Assembly (NCBI GenBank): GCA_900547015.1
Contig: URFD01000057.1
Coordinates: forward strand, 1-10,550
DNA from: an uncultured Oscillospiraceae bacterium
Lineage (GTDB): Bacteria > Bacillota > Clostridia > Oscillospirales > Ruminococcaceae
Direction: 5' to 3'
Length of the DNA: 10,550 bases
Shown: positions 1 through 5,493 of the stretch, piece by piece
Layout: every line of letters starts with the position of its first letter
Position numbering within the stretch: position 1 is the stretch's first letter
Made by a program: the position numbers and the translations under genes
The notes under the pieces: generated by a model
The model's database searches: none
Told to the model about the DNA's origin: nothing
Seen by the model: the letters and a program-made list of their open reading frames with translations, nothing else

Positions 1-51
1 ATGTCGTCCGCCCTTGTTGGCGGCTGCATTGTTCCCTTTTTTTACTTATAA
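1..51 (+). CDS. possible 3' end of an upstream gene (partial)
   Basis: Frame 1 is open from the window edge to a TAA at 49-51. It reads as 16 mostly hydrophobic residues ending in IVPFFYL, which would suit the last membrane helix of an upstream membrane protein. The TAA lies directly before the ribosome binding site of the next gene, an arrangement typical of an operon. The two other forward frames are also open over this short stretch, so the reading frame is not proven. A small hairpin (CCGCC at 8-12, GGCGG at 19-23) lies inside it. This is inference from position and hydrophobicity only. Confidence 0.25.
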   Translation: MSSALVGGCIVPFFYL

Positions 52-52
52 T

Positions 53-60
53 GGAGGTGG
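53..60 (+). promoter_or_regulatory. ribosome binding site deciding the start of the Lrp-family gene
   Basis: GGAGGTGG lies 5 nt before the ATG at 66. An in-frame ATG at 51 overlaps this site and so cannot be the start. The ATG at 61 is in another frame. Starting at 66 gives the MDRIDRKIIDIL opening that is usual for Lrp/AsnC proteins. Confidence 0.8.
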
Positions 61-65
61 ATGGT

Positions 66-530
66 ATGGACCGCATTGACCGCAAAATCATTGATATTCT
101 GCAAACAAACGCACGCGCCCCGCTGAAAGAAATTGCCGACCGGGTGTTTTTGTCCTCCCCTGCGGTTTCGGCCCGCATTGCCAAACTGGAAAAAGACGGC
201 GTACTGACCGGCTATCAGGCGCAGGTTGCCCCGCTCAAGCTGGGGCAGCTGGTCAAGGCGTTCATCAACCTGGATATGGACCCCAAGCTCAAGCCGGAAT
301 TTTACCCCTACATCCAAAGCTGCGGCAATGTTGTGGAGTGCAACTGCGTGACTGGCGATTACAGCATGCTGATTGAAGTGCTGTTTGGCACCACGCAGGA
401 GTTGGATACCTTTATCAACCATCTGCAGCAGTTTGGCCGTACCCGCACGCAGATCGTGTTTTCCACCCCGGTGGAGCACCGCGGCCTGCCGGTGAGCGAA
501 CCGGAGGAAGAACCGGCGGCGGAAGCCTGA
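66..530 (+). CDS. Lrp/AsnC family transcriptional regulator
   Basis: This is a DNA-binding regulator of the leucine-responsive/AsnC family, 154 aa, the normal family length. Residues about 2-50 form the AsnC-type winged helix-turn-helix: MDRIDRKIIDIL, then KEIADRVFLSSPAVSARIAKLEKDGVL with recognition helix around SSPAVSARIAKLE. Residues about 63-140 form the alpha-beta RAM domain that binds small ligands, usually amino acids, and drives oligomerisation. GNVVECNCVTGDYSMLIEV is the typical core of that domain. The C-terminal tail is rich in Glu, Pro and Ala and is probably disordered. Family members repress or activate amino acid metabolism or transport genes and often themselves. The target here cannot be read from the sequence. 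A hydrophobic upstream reading frame ending at 51 could be a co-transcribed transporter. The start at 66 is chosen from its ribosome binding site. A terminator follows at 553. Confidence 0.93.
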   Translation: MDRIDRKIIDILQTNARAPLKEIADRVFLSSPAVSARIAKLEKDGVLTGYQAQVAPLKLGQLVKAFINLDMDPKLKPEFYPYIQSCGNVVECNCVTGDYSMLIEVLFGTTQELDTFINHLQQFGRTRTQIVFSTPVEHRGLPVSEPEEEPAAEA

Positions 531-552
531 CTGTCTGTTCCCGCCTTTTCCC

Positions 553-590
553 ATCCCTGTCCCGAATATGGGCAGGGATTTTTTTATTTT
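553..590 (+). terminator. Rho-independent terminator after the Lrp-family gene
   Basis: ATCCCTG (553-559) pairs with CAGGGAT (573-579), and the inner CCC (561-563) pairs with GGG (570-572). One T is bulged at 560 and the loop is GAATAT. A run of seven T (579-585) and a second T-run (587-590) follow. It ends transcription about 50 nt after the stop codon. Confidence 0.9.
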
Positions 591-595
591 ACCTG

Positions 596-624
596 TTGAC
601 AGCTGTGTATATCGCGTATATACT
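596..624 (+). promoter_or_regulatory. strong sigma-A promoter overlapped by palindromes
   Basis: TTGACA (596-601) is a perfect -35 box. A 17-nt spacer leads to TATACT (619-624), one base from the -10 consensus, with transcription predicted to start near 631. A 17-nt dyad (GTATAT 607-612, CGCGT, ATATAC 618-623) fills the spacer and -10 region, and the 29-nt palindrome at 620-648 covers the -10 edge and start point. The promoter should therefore be strong but repressible. No start codon with a ribosome binding site follows closely; the first gene downstream is at 794. Confidence 0.75.
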
Positions 625-648
625 GTATATATAGTATATATACAGTAT
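620..648 (+). promoter_or_regulatory. 29-nt perfect palindrome, putative operator
   Basis: Arms of 14 nt (620-633 and 635-648) are exact reverse complements around G634: ATACTGTATATATA on the left and TATATATACAGTAT on the right. It sits on the -10 and predicted transcription start of the promoter at 596-624, the classic place for a repressor site. AT-alternating dyads with TGTA and TACA ends resemble sites of YtrA-subfamily GntR repressors; that family link is inference, and no such regulator is encoded in this window. Confidence 0.65.
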
Positions 649-691
649 CACACTTTTCCCTTGCTGTCAACCATGCAACTGCCCCCAAACC

Positions 692-734
692 AACTTTTTT
701 CCGCCTCCATACAAAGGCGCTTGGTGGAAAAGTT
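692..734 (+). repeat. imperfect inverted repeat / leader hairpin
   Basis: AACTTTTTTCCGCC (692-705) can pair with GGTGGAAAAGTT (723-734), with two extra T and one G-U pair. A competing inner stem is CGCCT (702-706) with AGGCG (714-718). It lies between the two promoters, so it would be in the leader of transcripts from the first promoter and just upstream of the second. No T-run follows on either strand, so it is not a normal terminator. Confidence 0.45.
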
Positions 735-747
735 CATGATTCGGTAG

Positions 748-753
748 TATAAT
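748..753 (+). promoter_or_regulatory. -10 box of a second promoter for the 794-1688 unit
   Basis: TATAAT is a perfect -10 match 41 nt before the ATG at 794, giving a start near 760. No good -35 box stands 17 nt upstream (TGGAAA at 725-730 is the best), so strength is uncertain or an activator may help. Confidence 0.5.
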
Positions 754-793
754 AGGGGAAGAAATCGAACTTCACCAAACGGGAGGATCACCG

Positions 794-1048
794 ATGAAGC
801 AACTCTTTCACGATAAACTCTACCTCTGCCTGCAAGGGGCGGCGGTCGTGCTAACCCTTGTCTACCTGCTGTATTCCCGCGGCTACCAGCACACCCCGGT
901 CTGGGCCAGCTGGCTAGCGGCGATGGCTTTGTTTGCAGGCACCGTCCTGTACAGCGCTGTCAAAAAAAGATGGATTACCACCGCCATTAATCTGGCAGCC
1001 GCCATCCTGCTGTTTTTGAGCCTGATGATTCTTCCCTACAGTATCTAA
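794..1048 (+). CDS. small three-helix membrane protein, function unknown
   Basis: This is an 84-aa protein that I do not recognise. Hydrophobic segments at about residues 10-28, 37-55 and 62-82 suggest three membrane helices joined by short loops. The charged KKR near residues 57-59 probably marks a cytoplasmic loop. There are no catalytic or metal-binding motifs. The start is supported by GGGAGGA (781-787) 6 nt before the ATG. Its TAA (1046-1048) overlaps the ribosome binding site of the next gene (AAGGAGGT, 1047-1054), so the two are probably translated together. The sequence is too short and hydrophobic to assign a family; a membrane anchor or partner for the following protein is possible but unproven. 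Confidence 0.75.
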   Translation: MKQLFHDKLYLCLQGAAVVLTLVYLLYSRGYQHTPVWASWLAAMALFAGTVLYSAVKKRWITTAINLAAAILLFLSLMILPYSI

Positions 1049-1061
1049 GGAGGTAACACCC

Positions 1062-1688
1062 ATGAACCAAATTAAGCGCATTACCCGAGCGGAGGATTTC
1101 CCCGGCACCGACCCCCACCGCGTTACCGCTGGAAATGCCTACTGGATGAACGACCATCCGGTTTACTTCGACTTTTTTGACCGGGACAAGGTGGTCATCT
1201 ATGGCTTGGAGGACGCGGATGACGAGGAGCTCGATGCCCTGATTGACGAGTTCCGCTTTTACAATTACCATGTCACCTTCTTCTTCTCCCCGACCGGCAG
1301 GCTGCTGCGCACCTTCGAGCCGGTGGCGTTGACCAAGGTTCGCATCGATTCGCTCCAGCCCTCCCAGTTTTATGTCAACCAGAGCAAGCTGGAGGTGTGC
1401 GGGCAGTGGCTGGAAATCGAGGACGAGCTGCTGATTCCGGTCGCTCCCTACACCAACCATATCTGCGATGGACATACCCGCCTGTACGCCGCAGTCCAAA
1501 AGGGAATCACCCACTGCTACACCTATGTCTGCGAGGATGCCGGAGCGTATCTTGACGACTTTGTCCGCATGGCGCAGGAGCGTGGAATTCACTCGATCAG
1601 CGACCTTCAGCCGCTGCCTCAGGAGGACTACCGAAAGCTGTGGCATCAGTTCTGCGACGATTATTTTTCTGCAAAACAAAACGATTAG
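1062..1688 (+). CDS. ParB/sulfiredoxin-like DGHTR-motif protein, function unknown
   Basis: This soluble 208-aa protein has no membrane segment or signal. Residues about 93-150 look like a ParB/Srx-type nucleotide-binding fold: RIDSLQPSQFYVNQSKL, then a beta strand IPV, then DGHTRLYAA at residues 136-144 followed by a Gly-Ile and a strand. In ParB-like domains the corresponding G-x-H/x-R motif binds phosphate groups of a nucleotide. The N-terminal about 90 residues (YFDFFDRDKVVIYGL, an acidic stretch DADDEELDALIDEF, then a strand-rich HVTFFFSPTGRLLRTFEP) are unassigned. There is no helix-turn-helix, so chromosome partitioning is unlikely; a small nucleotide-dependent enzyme or regulator is more plausible. 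Translation starts 7 nt after a perfect AAGGAGGT. It is coupled to the membrane protein upstream and followed directly by a very strong hairpin. The family link is read by eye from the motif. Confidence 0.8.
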   Translation: MNQIKRITRAEDFPGTDPHRVTAGNAYWMNDHPVYFDFFDRDKVVIYGLEDADDEELDALIDEFRFYNYHVTFFFSPTGRLLRTFEPVALTKVRIDSLQPSQFYVNQSKLEVCGQWLEIEDELLIPVAPYTNHICDGHTRLYAAVQKGITHCYTYVCEDAGAYLDDFVRMAQERGIHSISDLQPLPQEDYRKLWHQFCDDYFSAKQND

Positions 1689-1693
1689 AGCAG

Positions 1694-1736
1694 GAGGGTC
1701 ACCCGAACGCAGTGCGTTCGGGTGACCCTCTCGTTT
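1694..1736 (+). terminator. 37-nt perfect inverted repeat, terminator-like
   Basis: Arms of 18 nt (1694-1711 and 1713-1730) are exact reverse complements around G1712, beginning GAGGGTCACCCG. It starts 5 nt after the stop codon of the preceding gene. The tail TCGTTT is a weak T-run, so it may end transcription poorly, protect the 3' end of the mRNA, or belong to the repeat array that follows. Confidence 0.65.
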
Positions 1737-1758
1737 AAAGATAATGAAGATAATAAAG

Positions 1759-1912
1759 TTTTCGTCCACCTTTTTCAAAAGGTGGCGAATTTCAAAGGCA
1801 GAGCCTTTGACCGACCTCCGCAGAGGACGGAACATCTTTATCGTTAGGCGCTCTTTGGAGAGTTTGAGAACCTTTCTGCAAGAGGAAAGGTTCTCAAGCA
1901 GGCTGAGCCTGC
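1759..1912 (+). repeat. tandem hairpin array, intergenic repeat or structured RNA element
   Basis: Five hairpins lie almost end to end. (a) CCACCTTTT (1766-1774) with AAAAGGTGG (1777-1785), extended by TTCG/CGAA (1761-1764, 1786-1789). (b) TCAAAGGC (1792-1799) with GCCTTTGA (1803-1810). (c) CCTC (1815-1818) with GAGG (1823-1826), extended by CCG/CGG. (d) A 13-bp stem, 1864-1876 with 1885-1897, loop TGCAAGAG. (e) The palindrome GCAGGCTGAGCCTGC (1898-1912). A 63-codon open frame (1744-1935) has no ribosome binding site and is shaped by the hairpins, so it is not called as a gene. The whole 335-nt gap (1689-2023) shows no transposase and no clear promoter. Confidence 0.7.
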
Positions 1913-2017
1913 ACCCATTTCGCATTATTGGCTAGGTGCAAACTTGTAGCTTCACGCTCTCGCGTTTAAGAAATCCACAATACCCTAAATTCTAAGCTCA
2001 GCCTGCGAAAGGAGGTC
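1898..2017 (+). promoter_or_regulatory. possible RNA switch controlling translation of the metH operon
   Basis: GCAGGCTGAGC (1898-1908) is the exact reverse complement of GCTCAGCCTGC (1996-2006), just before the AAAGGAGGT ribosome binding site (2008-2016). GACCTCC (1813-1819) is complementary to GGAGGTC (2011-2017) and its flank GCAG (1820-1823) to CTGC (2003-2006). The second pairing would hide the ribosome binding site, the first would not, and they compete for 2003-2006. The complementarity is seen in the sequence; regulation is inference. No known SAM or cobalamin riboswitch signature is visible. Confidence 0.3.
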
Positions 2018-2023
2018 ATCCAA

Positions 2024-2686
2024 ATGCTATTTCTTCCTGCGGAGGTTTCTCTTACCGAAACCGTTCGCTATGCGCTGGGAACCCAGCCGCCGCTGCCGCT
2101 CCCCGATAGCCTGACCGCCTCGGCACAAAGCGCCGTTGAGGAGCTTCTCCGCTCCTGCCTGCCGCAGTATCATTCCCGCATCCTCCCGATTGCGGAGCTG
2201 CCGGACATCCTGCTCAGCGGGCAGGACATCCGCCGCCATCTGGACGGGTGCGAGCGCTGTGTTCTGCTTGCTGCAACGTTGGGCGCACAGGCCGACACGC
2301 TGATTCGCCGGGCTCAAATCATCGACATGAATCAGGCGCTGTGGCTGGATGCCGCCGCCTCTGCTGCCATCGAAGCGGTCTGCGATGCGGCGCAAGCCTC
2401 CCTCTCTGCCGCTCTGCACCGTGGGCTGACCGCCCGATTCAGCTGCGGATACGGGGACCTTCCTCTTGCGGCGCAGGGAACCATTTTGGAGCTGTTGGAC
2501 GCTCCGCGAAAAATCGGGCTGACCTTGGGCGAATCCGGGATGATGATTCCCCTCAAATCGGTCACTGCCCTGATAGGGATTCTGCCGAACCAAGCAGCCC
2601 CAAGCGGGCTATCATCCCTCTGCACCCGATGCAGACTGTATCAAAACGGCTGTGACGGCACCCGATGCCGAAGCAGCAGCGAGTAA
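2024..2686 (+). CDS. stand-alone methionine synthase reactivation (activation-domain) protein
   Basis: This 220-aa protein resembles the C-terminal AdoMet-binding activation domain of MetH. It would hold the enzyme for reductive methylation when the cobalamin cofactor oxidises to the inactive cob(II)alamin form. RFSCGYGDLPL (residues 138-148) is the R-x-x-x-G-Y SAM-binding motif; Cys141 stands where related separate activators usually have Pro. SGMMIPLKSVTALIGI (about 171-186) is the second hallmark. The C-terminal end has four Cys (200, 203, 210, 215), arranged C-x2-C-x6-C-x4-C, which could bind a metal. No signal or membrane segment is seen. The start is fixed by AAAGGAGGT (2008-2016) 7 nt before the ATG. 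metH begins 13 nt after its stop and lacks this domain, so the two proteins together make one complete system. Confidence 0.85.
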   Translation: MLFLPAEVSLTETVRYALGTQPPLPLPDSLTASAQSAVEELLRSCLPQYHSRILPIAELPDILLSGQDIRRHLDGCERCVLLAATLGAQADTLIRRAQIIDMNQALWLDAAASAAIEAVCDAAQASLSAALHRGLTARFSCGYGDLPLAAQGTILELLDAPRKIGLTLGESGMMIPLKSVTALIGILPNQAAPSGLSSLCTRCRLYQNGCDGTRCRSSSE

Positions 2687-2698
2687 GGGAGAACGAGA

Positions 2699-5122
2699 AT
2701 GAAAGCAAATCTAATTGATTCCCTGCGCCGCGGCGACCGCTTCTGGCTGATGGACGGTGCGATGGGAACCCAGCTGCAAAAGCGCGGTATGCCTGCCGGA
2801 GCCAAGCCCGAGCTGCTCAACCTGACCCACCCCGAGATGGTCACGGCGGTGCATCGGGACTATCTGGCGGCAGGAGCAGAAATTTTGTACACCAATACCT
2901 TCGGCGCCAACCGCCGCAAGCTGGCCTCCTGCGGATATTCCCCGAAAGAGGTCATCTTTGCCGCGGTGCAGAATGCACGAGCTACCGGAAGAGATGCGCT
3001 GGTTGCGCTGGACATCGGGCCAATCGGCGAGCTACTCGAGCCCACCGGAACGCTGCGCTTTGAGGACGCCTACACCCTCTTTCAGGAACAGGCCGCTGCC
3101 GGCATTGCCGCCGGAGTGGACCTCATCGTCGTAGAAACGATGACCGATCTCTACGAGGTCAAGGCCGCCATCCTTGCGGTCAAGGAAACCTGTGAACAGC
3201 TCGGCAAGCCGCTTCCTCTGCTGGTTTCCATGACCTTCGAGGCAAACGGACGAACCTTCACCGGCTGCTGCATCCCTTCGATGGCGGCGGTGATTGAGGG
3301 CTTGGGCGCAGATGCCATCGGCTTCAACTGCTCGCTCGGCCCGCAGGAGCTGCTTGCGCTGACCCGACAGCTTCGGGAATCCACCTCCCTGCCCATCTTC
3401 CTGAAGCCGAATACCGGTCTGCCCGACCCGCAAACCGGCACTTACCATATTTCCCCGGAAATATTCGCGCAGACCTTGGAGGATTACCTTCCGCTGGGCA
3501 TCCATCTGTTCGGCGGCTGCTGCGGCACCGACCCGTCCTTTCTTGCCGCAGTCCATCGGATGCTTTCCCATCACACCCCTTCCCCGAACCCTGCTCGTCC
3601 TCCGCGGATTCCCTGCGTCTGCACCCCCACCACCTTTGTTCCCATTGACCGGGTGCGGGTCATCGGCGAGCGCATCAACCCCACCGGCAAGCCGCAGATG
3701 AAGCAGGCTGTCCTGACCGAGGATTTTGATTACATCCTCCGTCAGGGAATCGAGCAGGTCGAGGCAGGCGCCGACATTCTGGATGTCAACGTCGGTGTCC
3801 CCGGCGTTGCGGAAACGACTCTGCTGCCGCTGACCGTCAAAAAGCTGCAAAGCGTTCTGGACGCTCCCTTGCAGCTGGACTGCTCCAACCCCGCTGCCAT
3901 TGAACAGGCGCTTCGGGTCTGCAACGGCAAGCCCATCGTCAATTCGGTCAACGGAGAGGAACGGTCGATGGAAACGATTCTGCCGCTGGTCAAAAAATAC
4001 GGAGCCGCGGTGGTCGCTCTGACGCTGGACGAAAACGGAATCCCACTGTCTGCCGAGGAGCGCTTTGCCATCGCCGAGCGCATCGTTAACCGCGCGCTTG
4101 CCTATGGGATTGCCCGTGAGGATGTCTTTGTGGACTGCTTGACCCTGACCGCCTCCGCACAGCAGGCAGAGGTAGTGGAAACGCTGCGTGCTCTGCGGAT
4201 GGTTCGGGAGCGGCTGGGCGTCCGCACCGTGCTGGGCGTCTCGAATATCTCGTTTGGCCTGCCCAACCGGGAGCTGCTCAACCACAGCTTTTTGCTGATG
4301 GCGCTTCAGGCCGGTTTGGATTTGCCGATTCTCAACCCCAACACCGCCTCGATGATGGATGCCATCCGCGCCTTCGAGGTGCTGTACAATCAGGACCGAC
4401 GCGCCGAACGCTACATCGCGCACTTTCAAGCACATCCGGAGCAGGTGCCGACCGTCTGTTCCGCTCCGCCGCCGAAGGCTGTTTCCCTCCCGGATGGGCT
4501 GGGCAAGGCGGTCTATCAGGGGCTGGGGGAGGAGGTGCGCCGTCAGGTCTCCCTTCTGCTGGAGCACCAGCCGCCGCAGGCGGTCATCAACGAACAGCTG
4601 ATTCCTGCGCTGGACCGGGTCGGTCAGGATTTTGAATCCGGAACGCTTTTTCTTCCGCAGATGATTCAGTCCGCACAGGCAGCTCAGGCAGGATTTGCGG
4701 TCATCCGCCAATTTTTAAAGGCGCATCCGCAGCAAGAGACCACCACCGACGCCGCAGACCGCCGCATCATTCTGGCAACGGTGCAGGGAGATGTCCACGA
4801 CATCGGCAAAAATATCGTGCGGGTCATTCTGGAAAACTACGGCTACCCGGTCATTGACCTCGGAAAGGATGTCGCTCCCGAAGCGGTCGTTGAAGCCATC
4901 GAGCGGTATCAGGTTCGGCTGGTGGGATTAAGCGCCCTGATGACCACCACCCTGCACAGCATGGAGCGAACGATTGCCGCCATCCGTGCGCGCGGGCTGG
5001 ACTGCCGCATCATGGTCGGCGGCGCAGTACTGACCGAGGATTATGCCAAAAAAATCGGCGCCGATTTCTACGCAAAGGATGCCAAAGCCTCCGCAGATAT
5101 TGCCCGGGAAATTTTGGGATAG
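2699..5122 (+). CDS. metH: cobalamin-dependent methionine synthase, form without activation domain
   Basis: This 807-aa cytoplasmic enzyme moves a methyl group from 5-methyltetrahydrofolate through cobalamin to homocysteine, giving methionine. Modules in order: homocysteine-binding barrel (about 10-290) opening with DGAMGTQLQKRG and carrying the zinc ligands Cys211 (GFNCS) and Cys274-Cys275 (GGCCG); folate-binding barrel (about 318-575) starting VIGERINPTGK near residue 321; cobalamin cap helices (about 600-685); and cobalamin domain (about 688-807) with D698-V-H700-D-I-G703, where His700 is the lower ligand of cobalt. The roughly 350-residue C-terminal activation domain of the E. coli enzyme is missing and is supplied by the gene just upstream, as in several Clostridia and Thermotoga. 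An AAGGGAGA ribosome binding site overlaps the upstream stop codon, indicating coupled translation. All key residues are present. Confidence 0.96.
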   Translation: MKANLIDSLRRGDRFWLMDGAMGTQLQKRGMPAGAKPELLNLTHPEMVTAVHRDYLAAGAEILYTNTFGANRRKLASCGYSPKEVIFAAVQNARATGRDALVALDIGPIGELLEPTGTLRFEDAYTLFQEQAAAGIAAGVDLIVVETMTDLYEVKAAILAVKETCEQLGKPLPLLVSMTFEANGRTFTGCCIPSMAAVIEGLGADAIGFNCSLGPQELLALTRQLRESTSLPIFLKPNTGLPDPQTGTYHISPEIFAQTLEDYLPLGIHLFGGCCGTDPSFLAAVHRMLSHHTPSPNPARPPRIPCVCTPTTFVPIDRVRVIGERINPTGKPQMKQAVLTEDFDYILRQGIEQVEAGADILDVNVGVPGVAETTLLPLTVKKLQSVLDAPLQLDCSNPAAIEQALRVCNGKPIVNSVNGEERSMETILPLVKKYGAAVVALTLDENGIPLSAEERFAIAERIVNRALAYGIAREDVFVDCLTLTASAQQAEVVETLRALRMVRERLGVRTVLGVSNISFGLPNRELLNHSFLLMALQAGLDLPILNPNTASMMDAIRAFEVLYNQDRRAERYIAHFQAHPEQVPTVCSAPPPKAVSLPDGLGKAVYQGLGEEVRRQVSLLLEHQPPQAVINEQLIPALDRVGQDFESGTLFLPQMIQSAQAAQAGFAVIRQFLKAHPQQETTTDAADRRIILATVQGDVHDIGKNIVRVILENYGYPVIDLGKDVAPEAVVEAIERYQVRLVGLSALMTTTLHSMERTIAAIRARGLDCRIMVGGAVLTEDYAKKIGADFYAKDAKASADIAREILG

Positions 5123-5143
5123 GACAAGCTCGTCCTCAAGATT

Positions 5144-5183
5144 TGCAGGATATCCTGTCAAAATCCTGCATTTTGCTTCTTTT
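5144..5183 (+). terminator. probable terminator of the metH operon
   Basis: TGCAGGAT (5144-5151) pairs with ATCCTGCA (5163-5170) around an 11-nt loop, followed by the T-rich TTTTGCTTCTTTT. A competing 12-nt palindrome CAGGATATCCTG (5146-5157) shares the left arm. The T-run is interrupted, so efficiency is uncertain. Confidence 0.6.
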
Positions 5184-5216
5184 AAAAATTTGCAAATCAT
5201 GCTTTACTGCAAAACT

Positions 5217-5234
5217 TTGTGAACAATTACACAA
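5217..5234 (+). promoter_or_regulatory. Rex-like redox operator upstream of pgk
   Basis: TTGTGAACAATTACACAA matches the Rex consensus TTGTGAA-N4-TTCACAA with a single mismatch (A5229). Rex represses until NADH rises and is known to control fermentation, and in some Clostridia and Thermotogae glycolytic, genes. The site is about 80 nt upstream of the pgk -35 box, far for simple repression. The same bases also form a 9-bp hairpin with one bulged T (5212-5221 with 5230-5238). A TTGTTAA half-site lies at 5280-5286. Confidence 0.45.
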
Positions 5235-5313
5235 GTTTGTCCATTCTTCTCCCCTTTCCCTCTGCAAAAGGGAAAACCTTTGTTAATTTCATGAAAAACC
5301 CGGCATTTCGCCC

Positions 5314-5342
5314 TTGAAAAAGACCCGCTGATAGATTACAAT
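5314..5342 (+). promoter_or_regulatory. sigma-A promoter of pgk
   Basis: TTGAAA (5314-5319) and TACAAT (5337-5342) are separated by exactly 17 nt, each one base from consensus. Transcription should start near 5349, giving a leader of about 145 nt before the ATG at 5494. Confidence 0.8.
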
Positions 5343-5410
5343 AGACTTAAATTGTAGAGATTTTCCTCTGCATCACACTCCCCTGATCATCCGTCAGCCG
5401 TTTCTTGCAC

Positions 5411-5442
5411 CGAGCCCTGTGCCCCGCGCAGCAGTCGGCTCG
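5411..5442 (+). other. GC-rich hairpin in the pgk leader
   Basis: CGAGCC (5411-5416) pairs with GGCTCG (5437-5442) inside the predicted 5' untranslated region. The enclosed CTGTGCCCCGCGCAG can form a small inner stem. A further small stem CTGTT/AACAG (5464-5476) stands directly before the ribosome binding site. A possible role is mRNA stability or translation control; no known riboswitch pattern is recognised. Confidence 0.35.
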
Positions 5443-5493
5443 CCCGGCGGCAGGATTTTCAGGCTGTTTCTAACAGAAAGGCAGGTCATCAAA

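Noticed and set aside
47..52. TATAAT as a -10 box for the Lrp-family gene
   Set aside because: Transcription would start near 59, inside the ribosome binding site, and there is no -35 box at the right distance (CTGCAT).
987..1925. 312-codon minus-strand open frame
   Set aside because: It runs antisense to two well-supported genes and across the hairpin array, with no ribosome binding site and no recognisable domain.
1744..1935. 63-codon plus-strand open frame in the hairpin region
   Set aside because: It has no ribosome binding site, unusual composition, and its sequence is dictated by inverted repeats.
1981..1991. TACCCTAAATT shared with 9821-9831 as a possible repeat or attachment site
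   Set aside because: Only 11 nt match, the second copy lies within a coding sequence, and no integrase or other mobile gene is present.
1731..2010. SAM, cobalamin or T-box riboswitch upstream of the metH operon
   Set aside because: None of the conserved core sequences of these classes could be found by eye; the hairpins are of a different kind.
3032..4711. 559-codon minus-strand open frame inside metH
   Set aside because: It is antisense to a gene with all catalytic motifs; its openness comes from GC-rich codon bias and it shows low-complexity Gly/Gln/Arg content.
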